Shown: piece by piece, positions 32,187 to 42,300 of the stretch
Layout of the letters: each line of letters starts with the position of its first letter
Numbering within the stretch: position 1 is the first letter of the stretch
NCBI GenBank assembly: GCA_964467255.1
Contig: CAYXPR010000011.1
Coordinates: forward strand, 1 to 64,000
DNA length: 64,000 bases
Direction of reading: 5' to 3'
Source: CAYXPR01 sp964467255
GTDB lineage: Bacteria; Pseudomonadota; Alphaproteobacteria; Rickettsiales; RGZB01
Notes under the pieces: model-generated
Told to the model about the DNA's origin: nothing
Seen by the model: only the letters and a program-made list of their open reading frames with translations
Database searches by the model: none
Position numbers and translations under genes: made by a program

Positions 32187-33115
32187 CTCTTAGATTCCCA
32201 CCTTGCGACGCCAATGCCGGTTTGGCCGAAGCCATTACCATTATAAAACAGATAAAGAGTGCCGCTCACACTCAGTGCATTGGGGTAAGCCAGCATGGTG
32301 CTATCCCAGCCTGCGCCTGATTTTTCAATACCGCTTTTATCGTCCATGCGGTTCCATTTTTTGCCATCCGCAGATTCGGCGTAACCGATGCGATAGCTAT
32401 CAGCGCCATCACGAAAATCGAGGCTGCCACGGAAGCTGTACCACATGCGGTATAGCTTGCCTTCTTTCACAAGAGTGGGGCGGACGTTCGCTTCTTTTTC
32501 ATCGCGCGGTACAATGCAGGAAAGATTATCGCGCTGCCACGTCATGCCGTCTTTCGATTCAGCATATTTGATATGGTAGAGCGATTCCGGCTTGCCATTT
32601 ACGTCAATCCAGCCCGTGCCGGAACCGTACCACATGCGCCACAGGCCGTTTTCATGCATCACGCAGGGGGAAATGGCAAAATAAGGTTCTGCTGCGTTGC
32701 GGTCGACAATTGGGCCCAGAAAAGGCCGCTTAAAACTTTTGCCATCATCCTCACTTACAGCAACACCGATAGCGTTGCTGTAAGGCACGGTGATACGCAG
32801 ATTGTAACCGACATAATATAAAAATACGGTTTTACCGACCTTCAGCACTGAGCCGGGTAATGTCCCGCTATCGTCAAACGTGCCGAGTGCTTCAGGTTCT
32901 AACACGGGTTTATCGTGGGTGTAGATGACTTTTGTGGGGTCTGCCGCGCTCACATCAAAATAGCTGGTGCGGCTTTTGCCGTCGTGCCCGCGGGCACAAT
33001 AAAACACGCGAATCACATTACCCAGCAGCAGCGCCGTTGGCAGCATGGCATGGGATTTCACCCACGGCAAATTCGTGTTCGGCTCAAAGATGCAGCCAAG
33101 TTTTTCCCATGCCAT
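32183..33115 (-). CDS. Five-bladed beta-propeller protein, glycosidase-like (GH43/GH130 type)
   Basis: A 310-residue cytoplasmic protein with repeated strands of the type RMWYGSGTGW, HIKYAESKDGMTWQRD, YRMWYSFRGS, RIGYAESADGKKWNRM and YLFYNGNGFG. This is the pattern of the five-bladed propellers of GH43, GH32 and GH130 proteins, and of related proteins encoded in surface-glycan loci. No signal peptide is present. Start ATG 33115 overlaps the stop of the acetyltransferase gene (TAATG), so the two are coupled. A hydrolase or phosphorylase activity cannot be confirmed by eye. The stop shares CTAG with the convergent aminotransferase gene. Confidence 0.65.
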   Translation of the reverse strand: MAWEKLGCIFEPNTNLPWVKSHAMLPTALLLGNVIRVFYCARGHDGKSRTSYFDVSAADPTKVIYTHDKPVLEPEALGTFDDSGTLPGSVLKVGKTVFLYYVGYNLRITVPYSNAIGVAVSEDDGKSFKRPFLGPIVDRNAAEPYFAISPCVMHENGLWRMWYGSGTGWIDVNGKPESLYHIKYAESKDGMTWQRDNLSCIVPRDEKEANVRPTLVKEGKLYRMWYSFRGSLDFRDGADSYRIGYAESADGKKWNRMDDKSGIEKSGAGWDSTMLAYPNALSVSGTLYLFYNGNGFGQTGIGVARWESKS

Positions 33116-33594
33116 TAGGCTAAATCCTTTCCAAAAGACCAAAAATCCACGCCCCACCAGTGTTTTGGGTGGAAGCCTTCTTCGCGCATGCCAAGGTTCA
33201 GATAAAACTGGCGGGCTTGTTCTGTGGGCGCAGTCAGCTTTATTTTATGGCAGCCAATGCTGCGGTAATGTGCGCAAGCTTCTTCAAACAGCATCTTCCC
33301 GATGCCCGTGCTGCGGGCGGGCGCATCCACCAATATCCAAATGATGGTGCCAACATTCCCCTCAGGCGGTGCACACAGCATGAAGCCCTTTGCGATGCCT
33401 TCGCCCCAAGCACCTAGAACAAGCGCCCCAGATTCCTCCAGCCGTTTTTTTAACGATTCGGCACTGAGGTTTTTGGCGTAATAGTCACGCGCATTTGTGG
33501 GAAAAAAGCCCAGTGCTTCGGTGATGGCGCGGTGGGCGATTGCGCTCAGCTTCGGTAGGCTTTTTTCATCGGCTTTTAGGATATTAACGCTCAT
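33115..33594 (-). CDS. GNAT-family N-acetyltransferase
   Basis: A 159-residue acetyl-CoA dependent N-acetyltransferase. The central GNAT motif is visible: IIWILVDAPARSTGIGKMLFEEA contains the V-x-x-x-x-R-x-x-G-I-G acetyl-CoA loop, and FYLNLGMREEGF is the usual end. I use ATG 33594, which lies 11 bases inside the previous gene's end; the longer frame reads through that gene. Between a methyltransferase and a propeller protein in a sugar locus, an amino-sugar N-acetylation is plausible, using the product of the nearby DegT aminotransferase. Protein acetylation is an alternative. Confidence 0.75.
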   Translation of the reverse strand: MSVNILKADEKSLPKLSAIAHRAITEALGFFPTNARDYYAKNLSAESLKKRLEESGALVLGAWGEGIAKGFMLCAPPEGNVGTIIWILVDAPARSTGIGKMLFEEACAHYRSIGCHKIKLTAPTEQARQFYLNLGMREEGFHPKHWWGVDFWSFGKDLA

Positions 33595-34222
33595 GGGAAG
33601 GGCTCCGGTACACATAGGCCGTATATTCATACAGGCCGTAATCTTGCCTGAAGGAGAAATGTTTGCTGAGGTGTGCGGTAATAAACTGCGCCGCCTCGTC
33701 AAAGCTCCAGTGGAACAAATCATCGCGCTGCCAATCGACGGCCGTACTCATGACATTAAACGCGATGCCTTTTTTGCAGCCTGCATAAGCCGCTTTTAAA
33801 ATCGCACGGGCGAACTGCGTCATCGACTCTTTCGGTAGGGTGGATTTAACCGTTAATACGCCATTTAGAATGACGTAATCATGTTGCGGGACAATCGGCT
33901 TTTTAAGTACATCTTGCACACTGAAAGAACATTCGGGGTGGCGTTTTTTTGCTTCTGCAATCATGGCTGCAGAGAGGTCGATTCCTGTATAACTCAGATT
34001 AAGAGATTTGTTTTTGATGTAGTCCACCATCATGCCAAAGCCGCAACCAAGGTCGAGTAGTGAAGGTGAGGAAGGCCGCGTATTGATAACATCCAGCATC
34101 ACCTGATAGCGGCGCAATAAATCATCCATGCTTGGCCAATCAAGCCCCTGATGCGTGGTGCCATGTTTGGCAAGGCACGCCTCATAATGATTGACAAGCT
34201 GCATGTAATCAGGTGAGTTCAT
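33584..34222 (-). CDS. Class I SAM-dependent methyltransferase
   Basis: A 212-residue methyltransferase. The SAM-binding motif I reads LLDLGCGFGMMVDYI, motif II ends with the acidic residue in YTGIDLSAAMI, and VQDVLKKP and DYVILNGVL follow at the normal spacing. There is no membrane segment. It heads a three-gene minus-strand unit (methyltransferase, acetyltransferase, propeller), with overlaps at both junctions. The likely target is a sugar or an intermediate made in this locus; the sequence alone does not show O-, N- or C-methylation. Confidence 0.8.
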   Translation of the reverse strand: MNSPDYMQLVNHYEACLAKHGTTHQGLDWPSMDDLLRRYQVMLDVINTRPSSPSLLDLGCGFGMMVDYIKNKSLNLSYTGIDLSAAMIAEAKKRHPECSFSVQDVLKKPIVPQHDYVILNGVLTVKSTLPKESMTQFARAILKAAYAGCKKGIAFNVMSTAVDWQRDDLFHWSFDEAAQFITAHLSKHFSFRQDYGLYEYTAYVYRSPSHER

Positions 34223-34264
34223 CCTTATGTTTTAGCGTAACTTATCGGATGTTGCCACGATTTC

Positions 34265-34933
34265 ATGACGCGCATCGCCATCATGCAGCCTTATTTTATT
34301 CCGTATGCGGGGTATTTCAGGCTATTTGCCGCCACGGATTTATTTGTGGTGTATGACTGTGTGCAGTTTATCCGCCGTGGTTGGATTCACCGGAATTACA
34401 TGCAGCTGGCGAGCGGTGAAACAGACTGGCTTACTTTGCCACTTGCCAAGGCACCGCAAGATATCAAAATCAAAGACCTTGCCTTTGCGCCAGATGCGCC
34501 CGCGCGGTGGGATGAGCAAAAACGCAGATTTCCAATACTCACCGATAAAAAAAATAGGAACAACCCGTTGTTGAAAACGGTGGATGTTTTAGAGGGCTCA
34601 CCGCTGGCTTACATTGAAAAAAACCTTCATGCGGCGTGCGAAGTGCTGGGAACGCACTTTAATGTCGTGCGCTCCAGCGCGCTGGCGATACCGGAGGAAG
34701 TGAAGGGGCAGGAACGTATTCTTGCCATCTGCGAGGCCATGCGCGCAAAGCACTATGTGAATGCGCCGGGCGGTAGAGAATTATACGATTCCACGACATT
34801 CAAAAAATACAATATTCAGCTGGGTTTTTTGCCGGAATATCAGGGTGCATATGCCAGCATATTGCACCGCTGCCTTGTGGAAGAACCTGCCGCAGTGGCA
34901 CAAGAGTTAAAGGCGCAGTGCCAGCTTTCTTAA
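34265..34933 (+). CDS. WbqC-like family protein
   Basis: A 222-residue protein of the WbqC family, recognised by its opening: IAIMQPYFIPYAGYFRLFA followed by DLFVVYDCVQFIRRGWIHRN, and WLTLPL. WbqC proteins occur in O-antigen, capsule and antibiotic clusters and are thought to act in amino-sugar or acyl transfer, but no reaction is firmly assigned. It has no export signal. It is divergent from the methyltransferase unit by 42 bases and ends in a TTAA shared with the convergent FemAB-like gene. Confidence 0.85.
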   Translation: MTRIAIMQPYFIPYAGYFRLFAATDLFVVYDCVQFIRRGWIHRNYMQLASGETDWLTLPLAKAPQDIKIKDLAFAPDAPARWDEQKRRFPILTDKKNRNNPLLKTVDVLEGSPLAYIEKNLHAACEVLGTHFNVVRSSALAIPEEVKGQERILAICEAMRAKHYVNAPGGRELYDSTTFKKYNIQLGFLPEYQGAYASILHRCLVEEPAAVAQELKAQCQLS

Positions 34934-35910
34934 GCCCAGTAAGGTGGGAAGTAGCCTAGGCCGATTTCGGGGCTGACTTTATGCTGTGTGCAGAGGTTGT
35001 TATAGGCAGTTTGATTAAATATTTCTTTGTAACATGTGCTCTCAAACTGTTTGCTGCCGAAACGACGCTTGAACTGCTCTAAATCATCTCCCGCCTTGAT
35101 GCCGCCACCCAAAAACAGTTGAGGGATGGATTTTGCCTTTAATGCTTCCGCTGCTTTCCAGATGAGGCCGCGGGAATGATGGCGGCCATTCTCAGTCGCG
35201 GCGCTTAAGAAATAATCTGCGCCAGAAGACGTATATAAAAACAGAGACACCGCTTCAATCTGGCCTTTGTGCGCCGCACTAACGATAAGACATTCCGGCA
35301 TATCCATGAAGGCATTCAGAGTTTTTGGATTAAAAGCGTAGGCAGAAGAAGCGCCCGAACGCGCCATTGCCTCTGGGTAAAATTTTAGGAAAGCACCGCG
35401 TGCTTCAGGGATTTTTTCAGTTGAGATTTTTATGTCAGGAAGTTCAAGCCAGCGGCGGATTTCATAGCGGTGCGTTTGATGCATCGTGCTTAATAGCTCA
35501 TCTAATGAAACTCGTAAATTAAGCGCAAAGAGCGGACGCGTGGGGAAGGCCGCTCTTTGTTCTGGCGGCGAACACAGCGGGTGTTGCAACATATAGCCCG
35601 TCACAAAACCCTGATGCTGCATGAACGCGTGAAATTGCTTCCAGAAATTGTTTATAGAACCATTCGTGCATAGGCCACTGAAGCCATACGGCGTGAAGAC
35701 TTCTTTTATTCCACCCTTTTCACGAACTGCGAATGGGCAGCACACTGTGGTGGGGCCTTCAGAGAAAACATACAGGAAATGCTCTGCACCCATATGCTGA
35801 GCAATCGCATGGTTGTAGGCGTAGCTGTGTGCTGGAAGGTAAGGCAAAGCCTTCAGCGCCAGCTGCCAGCTTTTTTCATCCGCAAGGGGTATGAGCCGCT
35901 GTTCAGGCAC
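34930..35910 (-). CDS. FemAB/CelD-type GNAT acyltransferase
   Basis: A 326-residue protein with the double-GNAT architecture of the FemAB/CelD/Acetyltransf_6 group: an N-terminal half with FAVREKGGIKEVFTPYG, then LLSTMHQTHRYEIRRWLEL, and a second half with IEAVSLFLYTSSGADYFLSAATENG (in part), ending in QLFLGGGIKAGDDLEQFKRRFGS, typical of the family's last conserved block. Such enzymes transfer aminoacyl or acyl groups to cell-wall or glycan acceptors. It overlaps the MBL gene upstream by eight bases, so they form one unit. Confidence 0.75.
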   Translation of the reverse strand: MPEQRLIPLADEKSWQLALKALPYLPAHSYAYNHAIAQHMGAEHFLYVFSEGPTTVCCPFAVREKGGIKEVFTPYGFSGLCTNGSINNFWKQFHAFMQHQGFVTGYMLQHPLCSPPEQRAAFPTRPLFALNLRVSLDELLSTMHQTHRYEIRRWLELPDIKISTEKIPEARGAFLKFYPEAMARSGASSAYAFNPKTLNAFMDMPECLIVSAAHKGQIEAVSLFLYTSSGADYFLSAATENGRHHSRGLIWKAAEALKAKSIPQLFLGGGIKAGDDLEQFKRRFGSKQFESTCYKEIFNQTAYNNLCTQHKVSPEIGLGYFPPYWA

Positions 35911-37378
35911 GTTGCTTGGTAGGTAAGGTTTTCATGTGGGGTAGCCATGCGGCCTTCCACTCGTCGGCCAGAGGAAACACGCCATGCTGTGGGCGAATGC
36001 GGGGAGTAATTTCAGGGTGCAGCGCATTATCAATCAGCGCTTGTGGGTTGCGGTTATTGAGGTCGATATGCGTTTCAAACCAGAACCAAAATCGCGCGAT
36101 TTCAAGACGGAACTCCACATGTTGCTGGTTCTCACTCGCCCACTGCATATTGTTCATTAGCATTTTACCATCAAGGATGGCTGCCCAAAGCTGCTCAGAG
36201 ACATAGAGTGTTTGGTCGGTGGGGTCTTTGTCATCCCAATCGATGCGATATTTGTGAACAGAGTCTGCTTTCAACACGAATGAAAAGCCAGCATTTTTGC
36301 CTTCAATTTCAAAGCGCACCCGCGCGCTAAAATCGATACCATATTTTGCCAGCCAGCGGTTGAGATAATCCGTATGTTTCTTGCTGCGGGCCTTGAGGTT
36401 GCTGTAGTCGTTATCATCCAGCCACTGACGCAGGGCTCTGACCTTGGGGTTCAGCACCTTCTTTACCGCATCGATGGATTCCAGATAACGTGACCAATCC
36501 AGCTCGGGGTGGTTACGGACGAGCCCGCCTTTGAGGGACCATGTATCGGAAGGGTACATGATGACAACATCAATATTTTTGTCGGGGTATTTTTCTTTTA
36601 CGAAATCTTCAAACAGCTTCGGCGTTGCGCGGTTGGCCCAGTTACAATGATACATGGCATCATCCAGCCAGCAGAAATCGCCTGCGAAGGGAGCAATGCG
36701 CTTTACCTTCAGGCGCTCGACCATGTTGCTTTGCTGTACCCAGCTGGCGCGGCGCACTTTTGTAGCCTCGCGCATTTTTTCTTCGGTCATACGGTAACAG
36801 CCGGGGAACATGGAAACGCCAGCATATTGAATGAAGCCTAAATCAATCTCGCCGAAACGTTTATCGACTTCCAGATAGAGTTCAGGGTCAGAGGGGCAGT
36901 CATTCATATTCAGAATTTTGCAGCCATCATACTCCAGCACAAAACCAGAGTTCTCCCAGTCCCAATACTTCATTTTACAGGCAGGTATAAGGGTAAGGAG
37001 GGCATTACTGCCTAAATCAATTTGTTCCCACGGTAGAATTTTGCGGATGTTGTAGAAGCCCATGTCGCGCAAGGTGCGTTCCATGGTTTGCGCCCTAAGG
37101 CCGGGATTTGAGGTGTATTCTGCCAGTAAAATGCACACATCACGCGGAATATGGTCAATCGAAGGCACGTGGAAATGGTCTTCATGCGGGTGCGAAAAAT
37201 ACACATAATTCACACCACGGAATACATCAGCAGGCGGCACGATGGCGGCAGGAAACTTCCACGTCGTGAAGTTGTAAATCGGCTCGTTCAAAATCCACGG
37301 ATCTACCACGAGCGCGCCAAAATCACCGGTGATTTTAAGGCAGGCATGGGAAATATAAGTGATTTCGAGCGGCTTCAT
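35903..37378 (-). CDS. MBL-fold protein resembling the CMAH metal domain, no Rieske domain
   Basis: A 491-residue metallo-beta-lactamase-fold protein. The metal motif is in FSHPHEDHFHVPS (HxHxDH), with a preceding VVDPWIL and, later, KILNMNDCPSD and APFAGDFCWLDD. The layout from VDPW to the C-terminal FWFWFETHIDL matches what I remember of CMP-N-acetylneuraminate hydroxylase (CMAH) after its N-terminal Rieske domain, and more distantly UlaG-like lactonases. No CxH...CxxH Rieske motif exists here, even in the 80 residues of open frame before ATG 37378. So it is not a normal CMP-sialate hydroxylase. A role on a nucleotide sugar fits the locus but is inference. Confidence 0.7.
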   Translation of the reverse strand: MKPLEITYISHACLKITGDFGALVVDPWILNEPIYNFTTWKFPAAIVPPADVFRGVNYVYFSHPHEDHFHVPSIDHIPRDVCILLAEYTSNPGLRAQTMERTLRDMGFYNIRKILPWEQIDLGSNALLTLIPACKMKYWDWENSGFVLEYDGCKILNMNDCPSDPELYLEVDKRFGEIDLGFIQYAGVSMFPGCYRMTEEKMREATKVRRASWVQQSNMVERLKVKRIAPFAGDFCWLDDAMYHCNWANRATPKLFEDFVKEKYPDKNIDVVIMYPSDTWSLKGGLVRNHPELDWSRYLESIDAVKKVLNPKVRALRQWLDDNDYSNLKARSKKHTDYLNRWLAKYGIDFSARVRFEIEGKNAGFSFVLKADSVHKYRIDWDDKDPTDQTLYVSEQLWAAILDGKMLMNNMQWASENQQHVEFRLEIARFWFWFETHIDLNNRNPQALIDNALHPEITPRIRPQHGVFPLADEWKAAWLPHMKTLPTKQRA

Positions 37379-37477
37379 GCAACGATTCTGTGTTAGACAA
37401 ACAGGTGAGGTTTTCTCATAATCATAATGTGGCGGGATTACGTTAAGGTCAAGTGCCACGGAGAGTAAAAAAACATT

Positions 37478-39388
37478 ATGAATCAAGCCGCGCCGAACGC
37501 CTCGTTCGAGGCATTTAAAAAAGCCTACCAAGCCTATCAGGCGGGTCAGGGTGCGGTGGCGCTTGGTTTTTGCAATGAGGCGCTCAGAATATTCCCTGAA
37601 AATATGGAAGCGCTGCATCTGGCGGGTGTGATTTTAGCTTCCTCGGGTGACTTTAAGGCCGCCGTGCCGCTATTTGAAAAAGTGGTGAGTCTGAAGCCAG
37701 AGGATGCTGAAGTGCTGGTGAATTTAGCAAACAGCTATCAGGCCACCGGGCAAATTGATGCCGCTCTGAAAGCCTATACTCGTGCGGTGAATTTAAATCC
37801 CTCGCAAGGTGCGGTGTTTTATCAGTTCGGCCTTGCGCTTAAAAAATCCGGCAGGGCGAAAGAAGCGTTGGTGGCTTTTAAAAAGGCCCATGAGTTATTG
37901 CCCAAGCACGCACAGACACTAGCTGAAATCTGTGCGTTGATTTACCACCAAGGCACGGTGGAGGAGGCGCGGAGTTATTACGAGAAGATGCTGGCGATAC
38001 AAAAAGTGCCCGGGCTTTATGTGACCTCACGGCTTTTAATTCCGCCGATTATCCCGAGCCGCGATGCAATTCCTGCCATACGTGCAGAATACGAAGCCAG
38101 CATAGATGCACTGATGAAAGAAGGCATACGTATCGAGAACCCATATCAGGAATTGCTGCGTAGCAGCTTTTATCTGGCCTATCATGGCATGAATAATAAA
38201 GCGCTGATGCAGAAACTGGCCGAGCTTTACCTAAAATTATGCCCCGCACTAGAATTTACGGCACCGCACTGCCTGTCAAAAAATGAAAAATCTACAAAAC
38301 CAATACGCATTGGCTTCGTTTCAAAATATTTCCACAGCCATTCTGTTTCCAGTTGCTATAACGAAATGATTATTGCCCTCGCTGCAGATGCGGATTTTGA
38401 GGTAACCATTCTTTCCACTGATAAAACGCCGAAAGAAGACGATACATTCAAAAAAATCAAAGCCGCCTGCAGAAGCTATGTGCCGCTATCGCATGACATT
38501 AAGCAGGCGCAGCAGCAGGTGTCAGAGCTTGCGCTAGATGTACTGGTATTTACGGAAATCGGCATGGATGGCCTGGCCTATTACCTTTCGTTCGCGCGGC
38601 TTGCACCGGCGCAGGTGATGCTGGGTGGCCACCCCGATACCAGCGGTATTCAAACGGTGGATTACATGATTTCTTCCACGCTGCTTGAGCCAGAAAATGC
38701 ACAGGAGCATTATTCCGAAAAACTGGTGCTGATGGATTTTATTCCCGGACTTATTCCACCGCCGGTTATGCCTGCCGCCACATTTTCGCGCAAGGAACTG
38801 GGTTTACCCGAAACGGCGAATCTTTATCTCTGCCCAATGAAGTTACAAAAAATTCATCCCGATTTTGATTTCATGATACGGGATGTGCTGGCAGCTGATC
38901 CGGAGGGTTGCGTTATTTTATTCAAAGATAATCTGGCAGATTGGCATGTGCTGCTTTTAGAAAGGCTACAACGCACCATCCCTGAAAGAGAATATTTGAG
39001 CCGCATTATGTTCTTGCCGTTTATTGCACCGGAAAGATTTCCGCATTATTTGCTGGCAGCAGATGTGATACTGGATACACCTCATTTTGGCGGCGGTACA
39101 ACCAGCTATATGGCGCTAGGCATGGATATTCCTATCGTGACATTACCGGGTGAATTTAGCCGTGCCCGCGCCACGCTCAGTTGTTATACCATGATGCAGA
39201 TGGATGAGTTGGTGGCCAAAGATAATGCAGATTATGTACGCTTGGCCGTAAGGCTTGGTGCCGACAAAGCGTTCAACAAGTCTATGCGGGAAAAAATCAG
39301 CCAGAATAAAGCGAAAATCTTTGCAGAAGGGAGTAAAGCAGAGGCCACGGCCGCATGCTTCCGTAAACTGGCAGAATCAGCAAAATAA
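37478..39388 (+). CDS. Second TPR protein with GT41-type transferase domain
   Basis: A 636-residue paralogue in design of the protein at 29045-30958. The first 190 residues are TPR units (FCNEALRIFPENMEALHLAG, LFEKVVSLKPEDAEVLVNLA, ALKAYTRAVNLNP). The catalytic part has IRIGFVSKYFHSHSV, DVLVFTEIGMDGL, QVMLGGHPDTSGIQTVDYMI, KLQKIHPDFDFMI, VILDTPHFGGGTTSYMALG and IVTLPGEFSRARATLSCY. It is divergent from the MBL gene across 99 bases and ends one base before the stop of the convergent acyltransferase-ligase gene. An acceptor protein or glycan is not evident in the window. Confidence 0.82.
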   Translation: MNQAAPNASFEAFKKAYQAYQAGQGAVALGFCNEALRIFPENMEALHLAGVILASSGDFKAAVPLFEKVVSLKPEDAEVLVNLANSYQATGQIDAALKAYTRAVNLNPSQGAVFYQFGLALKKSGRAKEALVAFKKAHELLPKHAQTLAEICALIYHQGTVEEARSYYEKMLAIQKVPGLYVTSRLLIPPIIPSRDAIPAIRAEYEASIDALMKEGIRIENPYQELLRSSFYLAYHGMNNKALMQKLAELYLKLCPALEFTAPHCLSKNEKSTKPIRIGFVSKYFHSHSVSSCYNEMIIALAADADFEVTILSTDKTPKEDDTFKKIKAACRSYVPLSHDIKQAQQQVSELALDVLVFTEIGMDGLAYYLSFARLAPAQVMLGGHPDTSGIQTVDYMISSTLLEPENAQEHYSEKLVLMDFIPGLIPPPVMPAATFSRKELGLPETANLYLCPMKLQKIHPDFDFMIRDVLAADPEGCVILFKDNLADWHVLLLERLQRTIPEREYLSRIMFLPFIAPERFPHYLLAADVILDTPHFGGGTTSYMALGMDIPIVTLPGEFSRARATLSCYTMMQMDELVAKDNADYVRLAVRLGADKAFNKSMREKISQNKAKIFAEGSKAEATAACFRKLAESAK

Positions 39389-39389
39389 G

Positions 39390-42300
39390 TTACTTCACTA
39401 AGTCTTCTGCCATCTTCTTGGCTTTCACATAATCGACCTTACCTGTACCAAGAAGCGGAATGGCTGCAATAGGCAGCACATATTTAGGTATGCTTAACTC
39501 TGCGATGCCCTGCTTTTTAAAGTGAGCTAGAATATCCTGACGTTTAGCATCCGCCTGAGTGGTAAGAAGCACAAGCTGCTCACCTTTTTTAGCATCCGGC
39601 AGCGCCACAACGGCATGCTGCTTTTGTGGCCACAGGCTTGCGATGTAGGATTCCACTGCGGTGAGTGAAACCATCTCGCCGCCCACTTTGGCGAAGCGCT
39701 TGGCGCGCCCCTTGATGGTGATGTAGCCCTGTTCGTCTACATCCACGATGTCACCCGTGTCATACCATCCGTCGGCGGGTGGCACGATGGTGCCCGGCGA
39801 CGTGCTGAGCAGATAACCCAGCATGATGTTGGGGCCCTGTACGAACAGGCGTTTTCCTTCATCAACACCGGGAACATTCTCTAAGCGGCGTTTCACGCCG
39901 GGCATAAAGCGCCCCACGGTGCCGGCTTTATTTTGCATGGGGGTGTTGGTGGCAATAACAGGGGAGGTTTCAGTGGCGCCATAGCCTTCAAAAATCCTTA
40001 CGCCGAATTTTTCGGACCAAATTCTTCGCGTTTCTTCTTTCAGCTTTTCTGCACCAGCAAACACATAACGAATGCTGTAGAAATCATACGGGTGCGCAAA
40101 GCGGGCATAACCGGAAAGGAACGTATCAGTGCCGAACATGACGGTGGCATTGGTGTCATATACCAGCTCGGGCACGATGCGGTAATGCAGCGGCGAAGGG
40201 TAGAAAAATGTTTTTATCCCCGAAAGCAGCGGCAGGAGCGTGCCGCCCGTTAGGCCGAAGGAATGGAATATGGGCAGTGCATTGAACACAATGTCCGTTG
40301 GCCCAAAATCCACACGGGACGCTAGCTGTTGGTAATTAGAAAGCAGGTTTCTGTGACTAAGCACCACGCCTTTAGGTGAGCCTTCCGAGCCCGAGGTGAA
40401 TAATACCACCGCAGGCTTGTCTGGCGCGGTTTTGGGAACGCGAATGTGAGAAGAGTGAGTGTTGGCAAGGCCGTAGAGTTTGTCCATGACATTTACCTGT
40501 TGCCGCACATCTTCCAGATAATGCACGGTTACATTTTCTTTCTCAATGGCGGTGATCAGAGCTTCAAGCTTGCCAAGCTCAACGAAGCGGCGTGATGTAT
40601 ACACATTTTTGATTTGCGCTGTTTTGCAAGCAGCCGCCACAGCATGTGCGCCTGTTGAAAAGTTCAGCATAGCAGGAACACGCTGTGCCGCGTGCAGCGC
40701 AGAGAATAGAACGACTGTGCTGTTCATGTTGGGCATGAGAACGCCCACATATTCAGCTTTTTTCGTATGACGTTTGAGAACACGGCTTAGCACGAGGCAG
40801 CGGCGGATAAGCTGTGTGTAAGTTAAAGGCTTTCGCTCGACATCTTCAATCACCTTGTGGCTGCCACCATGAATGGCTCTGGCATCCAGCAGGGCCTGGA
40901 AGAAAGTGCGGTTACAATCGCTGCTTTCAAACATCATTTCCGTCATCAGGTCATAGAGCTGGGCACCAGCGGCCTGACGGCGTTTTTTGCCACGCAGTTC
41001 AGCTGGCACCACGAAATTACGCGGAGGCAGGAAGGTGAGGCGTATACGCGGGAACTTCTGAATGCGCACTTTTCCGCGCAAGCGGGAAAGAGGGGAATAC
41101 TGCGCGCCATCAATCCGCACGGGGAGCAGTGTGGCGCCAGCCTTGTCTGCAATCATGCCTGGGCCTTCATAAATTTTCATCAGCGAACCGGTGACAGTAA
41201 TTCTACCCTCGGGGAAAATAACAACCTTTTTGCCCTGCTTGACGGCTTCAATAAGCGATTTAATTGCCATGGGATTTGTGGGGTCGAGCGGAAAGGCATC
41301 TACCAGCACAAGGAATGGCTTTATCCACCATTTTTTGGCGATATGCGTATTTACGGCAAAGGTAAGGCGATCCGGTGAATAAGCCGCAATAAGCGCTGCA
41401 TCCAGGAACGAAGTATGGTTGGCAATAATCAGCACCTTATCGCCGGCATCTTTATAGTTTTCAATGCCTGTAGCGCGTACGCCATAGAGCGCCTTGAGCA
41501 GCCAGCGCACAAACGTACGCAGCACGGCGTGTGGCAGTAGTTTGCAGATATAAATTGCCATCAGCCCATTGATGATGCCGGTAAAGAGGAATACATCGAT
41601 GACCGTAAAATGAAAAGCAAACATCACTACGGTGGCGATAGCAGCCACCACCATGAATAAGGCGTTCATCACGTTATTGCTAGCAATGGTACGCGAGCGG
41701 TGGCCTTTATCGCTACGCGTTTGCATGATGGCATAAAGCGGGACGATATAAATACCGCCACAGGCGGAAACCATTAGCAGATCAAACAAAATGCGCCAGT
41801 ATTCCGGCGAAGCCAGAAATGCCGCAAGCCCGATTGCAGTGCCCGCAATGGGCTTAAGCTGGCTGCTGGCATAGACAAGGTCGAGTGTGAAAACGGTGAT
41901 ACCGAGTGCGGCGGCAGGAACATAGGTGGCTTCCACGCGGCCTTTCAGCAAGCGATTGCAAAATAGTGAGCCAATGCCGATACCCACCGAGAACACAGTT
42001 AGGAATAGGGTTACGACATGCTCATTTCCGCCCAGAACGTTTTTGGCATAGGTCGGGAACTGAGAAAGGAACGTAGCGCCAATCAACCAGAACCACGAGA
42101 TGCCCAGAATGGAAAGAAATACATCACGGTTGGTGCGCGAATATTGGATAATGCGCCATGTTTCGGTGATTAGATTCAGGTTCAGGCGCATATCGGGCGC
42201 GGGCGGTAGCGCTTTTGGCATAAAAAAACTTGAAATAAGGCCGATGACGGCGCCGAGCATAATAATGGCACTGACGGTGAAAGTGCCGTTTTCCGCCAGC

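Noticed and set aside
40857..41378. A 173-codon plus-strand frame inside the acyltransferase-ligase gene
   Set aside because: It is antisense to the conserved PlsC and ligase region and has no coding features of its own.
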